Source of the DNA: Lachnospiraceae bacterium
GTDB lineage: Bacteria > Bacillota > Clostridia > Lachnospirales > Lachnospiraceae
NCBI GenBank assembly: GCA_017551165.1
Contig: JAFZMO010000053.1
Location: forward strand, 1 to 41,530
Direction: 5' to 3'
DNA: 41,530 nucleotides
Shown: positions 38,503 through 41,530 of the stretch, piece after piece
How the letters are laid out: each line of letters begins with the position of its first letter
Position numbering within the stretch: the stretch's first letter is position 1
Made by a program: the position numbers and the translations under genes
The notes under the pieces: model-generated
Databases searched by the model: none
What the model was told of the DNA's origin: nothing
What the model saw: the letters and a program-made list of their open reading frames with translations, nothing else

Positions 38503-40578
38503 ATGATTCGAGAATTCAATTACACGCGCAGAAGAAGCGTGTGGGCGGCGATCATCGTGTGCATCGCGATGTTCGCAGCGCTCGGCTCCGCAGCTGCGGG
38601 AAGCGGTGCGGGGACGGTAACGGCGTCGAGAGCGGCTGCCACGGAGGAGCTGACCGGCAAGACGGCGGCGGAGATCGTCTCCATGATGGGGATCGGCTGG
38701 AACATTGGCAACACGTTTGATGCGACCGGCGGCGTCGGTGCATCGCACGAGACCAACTGGGGCAACCCGGCGGTCACGAAGGAGCTGATCCACGCGGTGA
38801 AGGAGGCGGGCTTCAGCGTTATCCGCATCCCGATCACCTGGGAGCAGGAGATCAAGAAACAGGACAATTACAAGATCTACGAGTCGTTCCTTGCCCGTGT
38901 CAAGGAAGTCGTTGACTGGTGCTACGAGGAGGACCTCTTCGTCATCATCAACGTGCACCACGAGACCTGGGTCAATCGGAAGGACCTGGATAAGAGCTAC
39001 CGCGAGGTGGGAACAGAGCTGGCGGCGGTCTGGGCGCAGATCGCAGAGTATTTTGCGGACTATGACCAGCACCTTATCTTCGAGGGCATGAACGAGCCCC
39101 GCATGGCGGGTTCTGCGATCGAGTGGACCGGCAAGAAGGAGGCGTATCAGGCGATCAACTACCTGCTGCAGGTGTTTGCGCAGACCATCCGAGAGAACGG
39201 CAAGGGCCACAACGGGGAGCGCTGTCTGATGATCCCCGGCTACGCGGCTTCGAGCTCGACCAACATCATGGATGCGGTGTCCCTTCCCTCGTACGAGGGC
39301 AAGGTGGTGAACAACCTGATCGCGTCCGTTCACATGTACGCGCCGTACAACTTCTGCCTGCAGGATACGCAGAAGACGTTCGGCGACTCGGATGCGGCCT
39401 CGGTGGAGGCGATCTTCAAGGCGATCCGCAGCGTATTTTCCGACAACGGGATCCCTGTCATCATCGGTGAGACGAGCGCGACCGAGAAGGGCAACACGGA
39501 GGAGCGTGTCAAATGGGCGGAGTGCATGGGGCGCCTGTCTCAGGCGTACAACATGCCGATCGTCATCTGGGACAACGGTAGCGACTCGAAGGTCGGCGGT
39601 GAGAGCCACGCGTACATCAACCGCAGGACCTGCGAGTGGAACTATCCGACGGTTGTGAAGGGCCTGTTCGACGGTGCGAAGAGCGTTGAGCGCGGAAGCG
39701 CCCTGAAGCCGGCTGACGGCGGAGAGGGCGGCAGCGGCGAGATCTCCGGAACCTCGATCTGGAGCAACGCGGACGGTCTCAAGGCGTCCAAGGAGTGGGA
39801 TTCCACCTACATCTCGATGGGCGCGAAGGCGACCTGGTTCGGCGAGGGCCGTTCCGTCGCCATCGTATACACCGGCACGGGTGAGCCGAAGCTGATCCTC
39901 GACAGCGAGACGAAGCAGAAGTGGTGGATCCCCGTGGATCCCACGAGACGCGAGACGAGCGGTGACAAGAAGGTCGTCTGGTACGACTACGAGACGCTCA
40001 TGTCGACGCTCGCAGCCAACGGGATCACCGACCCGACAGACCTGCGCAACTTCATGATCGTTGCGGTTCCCGCAGACGGCAAGGAGCTCGACGTCACGAC
40101 ATACAATATCATTGTGACCGGTCAGGCCAAGGTGACATACATGGTCAACGGTCAGCGCTACTCGAGCGGAAGCGAGCTTCCGGAGGAGCCGAAGCTCAAG
40201 GACTGGGTGTTCGTGGGCTGGTACCTCTCGAAGACGTACGACGGGCAGTTCACGAAGGACACGGTGCTGAGCGGCGATGCGATCGTGTATGCGATGCTCC
40301 GCCTGAAGACGGACGAGGAGATCGCGGCGGAGATCACGCCGACGCCCGAGCCGACGGCAACGCCGGTACCGACGGCGACCGCGGAGCCTACCGCGGCTCC
40401 GACCGAGAGCACGGAACCCACGGCAACGCCGGTTCCCGCAGAGACCGATGACAACTCGCCCAAGGACAGTCATCCGTCCTCGAAGGGCTGGGTGATCATA
40501 CTGATCGTCGGTCTTGCGGCGATGGTGGTGATCTGCGCGGTGATCATGCGAGCAGCCAACAAGCCCAAGGAGAAGTGA
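38503..40578 (+). CDS. Membrane-anchored GH5 endo-beta-glucanase
   Basis: 691 residues from ATG 38503, six bases after GGAGG. N-terminal signal/anchor near 12-32. The GH5 catalytic domain spans about 45-400: MGIGWNIGNTFDA near 64-76, HHETW near 149, acid/base IFEGMNEPRM near 190 (Glu of NEP) and nucleophile VIIGETSAT near 322. The sequence suits subfamily 4-type endoglucanase/xyloglucanase enzymes. Then a carbohydrate-binding-like module (about 420-545), an InlB-type repeat (MVNGQRYSSGS to YDGQFTKD, about 547-600), a TPTPEPTATPVPT linker and a C-terminal membrane helix with a basic tail. The enzyme is thus held at the cell surface and cuts beta-glucans outside. The promoter carries an operator at 38443-38459. 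Confidence 0.92.
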   Translation: MIREFNYTRRRSVWAAIIVCIAMFAALGSAAAGSGAGTVTASRAAATEELTGKTAAEIVSMMGIGWNIGNTFDATGGVGASHETNWGNPAVTKELIHAVKEAGFSVIRIPITWEQEIKKQDNYKIYESFLARVKEVVDWCYEEDLFVIINVHHETWVNRKDLDKSYREVGTELAAVWAQIAEYFADYDQHLIFEGMNEPRMAGSAIEWTGKKEAYQAINYLLQVFAQTIRENGKGHNGERCLMIPGYAASSSTNIMDAVSLPSYEGKVVNNLIASVHMYAPYNFCLQDTQKTFGDSDAASVEAIFKAIRSVFSDNGIPVIIGETSATEKGNTEERVKWAECMGRLSQAYNMPIVIWDNGSDSKVGGESHAYINRRTCEWNYPTVVKGLFDGAKSVERGSALKPADGGEGGSGEISGTSIWSNADGLKASKEWDSTYISMGAKATWFGEGRSVAIVYTGTGEPKLILDSETKQKWWIPVDPTRRETSGDKKVVWYDYETLMSTLAANGITDPTDLRNFMIVAVPADGKELDVTTYNIIVTGQAKVTYMVNGQRYSSGSELPEEPKLKDWVFVGWYLSKTYDGQFTKDTVLSGDAIVYAMLRLKTDEEIAAEITPTPEPTATPVPTATAEPTAAPTESTEPTATPVPAETDDNSPKDSHPSSKGWVIILIVGLAAMVVICAVIMRAANKPKEK

Positions 40579-40630
40579 TCGCGGAGCGGGTTCATTTTCC
40601 GAAACATGAGAACAACAAAAGGAACGATCC

Positions 40631-40666
40631 GGAGGAGTCGATGGTTACACATCGGCTCCTTCTTTC
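40631..40666 (+). terminator. Terminator after the GH5 gene
   Basis: GGAGGAGTCGATG (40631-40643) pairs with CATCGGCTCCTTC (40650-40662), 13 pairs including two G-T, loop GTTACA, then TTTC. Confidence 0.7.
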
Positions 40667-40714
40667 GGGACAAAATTCGGCAGTTTTGACACCGCGGAGT
40701 TTTCACGGAAACTG

Positions 40715-40744
40715 TTGACTTTGAAATGCGAGATAGTGTATAAT
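40715..40744 (+). promoter_or_regulatory. pckA promoter
   Basis: TTGACT (40715-40720), 18 bases, TATAAT (40739-40744). The leader of about 90 bases contains a small AAGACC/GGTCTT stem before the ribosome site. Confidence 0.75.
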
Positions 40745-40841
40745 GATTTTGATTGGGCTTGAACCGATCCGAGGGCATTTTGCGCTTGTACAAAAAGACC
40801 GTTCGAGGGTCTTATAAGATAATAAGAAAGAGGTGCACAGC

Positions 40842-41530
40842 ATGGCAAACATTGATTTGACGAAGTATGGCATCACCGGAACGAAGGAGATCGTTTACAA
40901 TCCTTCTTACGAGTTGTTGTACGAGGAAGAGACCAAGAAGGATCTCACCGGCTATGAGGTTGGTGTTGACACCGAGCTTGGCGCGGTTAACGTAATGACC
41001 GGTATCTACACCGGACGTTCGCCTAAGGACAAGTACATCGTTATGGATGAGAATTCCAAGGACACCGTTTGGTGGACGAGCGATGAGTATAAGAACGACA
41101 ACCATCCGATGAGCGAGGAAGTTTGGGCTATCGTTAAGGATATCGCCAAGAAGGAGCTCAGCAACAAGAAGCTGTTCGTTGTAGATGCTTTCTGCGGCGC
41201 CAACAAGGATACCCGCATGGCAGTTCGCTTCGTTGTAGAGGTTGCTTGGCAGGCACACTTCATCAAGAATATGTTCATCCAGCCTACCGAGGAAGAGCTT
41301 GCGGCTTTCGAGCCTGACTTCGTTGTTTACAACGCTTCCAAGGCTAAGGTTGAGAACTACAAGGAGCTCGGCCTCAACTCCGAGACCTGTGTTGCTTTCA
41401 ACACGACGTCTCGCGAGCAGGTGATCATCAACACCTGGTACGGCGGCGAGATGAAGAAGGGTATGTTCTCCATGATGAACTACTACCTTCCTCTCAAGGG
41501 CATCGCTTCGATGCACTGCTCCGCGAACAC
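40842..41530 (+). CDS. pckA: Phosphoenolpyruvate carboxykinase (ATP), N-terminal part
   Basis: 229 codons from ATG 40842 run off the window end. Matches the ATP-type enzyme: [19 protein letters not shown] at the start, [15 protein letters not shown] near 50-64, [11 protein letters not shown] near 107, [14 protein letters not shown]-like [21 protein letters not shown] near 187-207 and the lysine-bearing end [14 protein letters not shown], which in the whole protein precedes the kinase P-loop. In anaerobes of this type it usually fixes CO2 onto PEP to give oxaloacetate and ATP. Codon use (GTT, GCT, AAG) is of the highly expressed type and differs from most genes in the window. Confidence 0.93.
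   Translation, partial: MANIDLTKYGITGTKEIVYNPSYELLYEEETKKDLTGYEVGVDTELGAVNVMTGIYTGRSPKDKYIVMDENSKDTVWWTSDEYKNDNHPMSEEVWAIVKDIAKKELSNKKLFVVDAFCGANKDTRMAVRFVVEVAWQAHFIKNMFIQPTEEELAAFEPDFVVYNASKAKVENYKELGLNSETCVAFNTTSREQVIINTWYGGEMKKGMFSMMNYYLPLKGIASMHCSAN

Noticed and set aside
285-40601. CGGAAAAT as a Chi or FtsK-orienting site
   Set aside because: Chi and KOPS are strongly strand-biased; here orientation is 12 to 11.

Overview
The window (about 41.5 kb, G+C-rich, strongly GC3-biased) reads as the chromosome of an anaerobic Gram-positive Bacillota, most probably a plant-fibre-degrading Clostridia/Lachnospiraceae member. This rests on gene content and style: Firmicutes-type lipoproteins, strong GGAGG ribosome sites, an O2-sensitive radical-SAM NrdG-type activase, ATP-dependent PEP carboxykinase, a membrane-anchored GH5 glucanase, a BMP/YufOPQ-type nucleoside transporter and a preQ1 riboswitch ahead of queT. 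No rRNA, tRNA, CRISPR array, prophage or intact insertion sequence was recognised.

Layout. 1-5259: a tight plus-strand trio, a DHH/DHHA1 phosphoesterase (5' end outside the window), a TIR-transmembrane-coiled-coil-beta-propeller protein and a LURP-one-related protein. 5324-7330: Na+/phosphate cotransporter NptA/PhoU type behind a Pho-box-like repeat. 7332-7892: an operator-controlled 59-residue CxxC ORF and a detached FakA/DAK-phosphatase-like C-terminal domain. 7901-9673: tatD and rsmA. 9768-13923: a large lipoprotein, a 380-base structured gap, and an AI-2E family membrane protein with a long acidic tail. 14026-19165: BMP lipoprotein, a fused ATPase-permease and a second permease, together a nucleoside-type ABC importer. 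19289-20646 (minus): radical SAM activase and tadA. 20920-26889: a sugar-sensor-GGDEF protein, galactokinase, and an HTH-PAS-GGDEF-EAL protein, apparently a c-di-GMP module tied to galactose. 26987-30160: asnS, an orphan Zn/Mn-type permease and queT (minus). 30384-34655: two paralogous unknown membrane proteins around an extracellular solute-binding lipoprotein. 34696-38317 (minus): birA, a ParB-like/BMP fusion and a metallophosphoesterase. 38503-41530: surface GH5 enzyme and the start of pckA.

The most striking non-genic signal is a short dispersed word, CGRAAAAT (both strands, in genes and gaps). The exact form CGGAAAAT alone was counted 23 times by eye where about one would be expected; in coding sequence it is often spelled with codons (GAA AAT, TTT TCC) that this genome otherwise avoids. 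It has the density and lack of strand bias of an uptake-type or protein-binding genome word rather than a Chi site. Three copies of a GTGACA...TGTCAC hairpin repeat, a cluster of four hairpins upstream of the orphan permease, and a twin operator between birA and the GH5 gene are further unexplained structures.

All calls come from reading the sequence and translated products; no database search was available. Gene starts were moved to the codon best served by a ribosome site where the longest frame was implausible.
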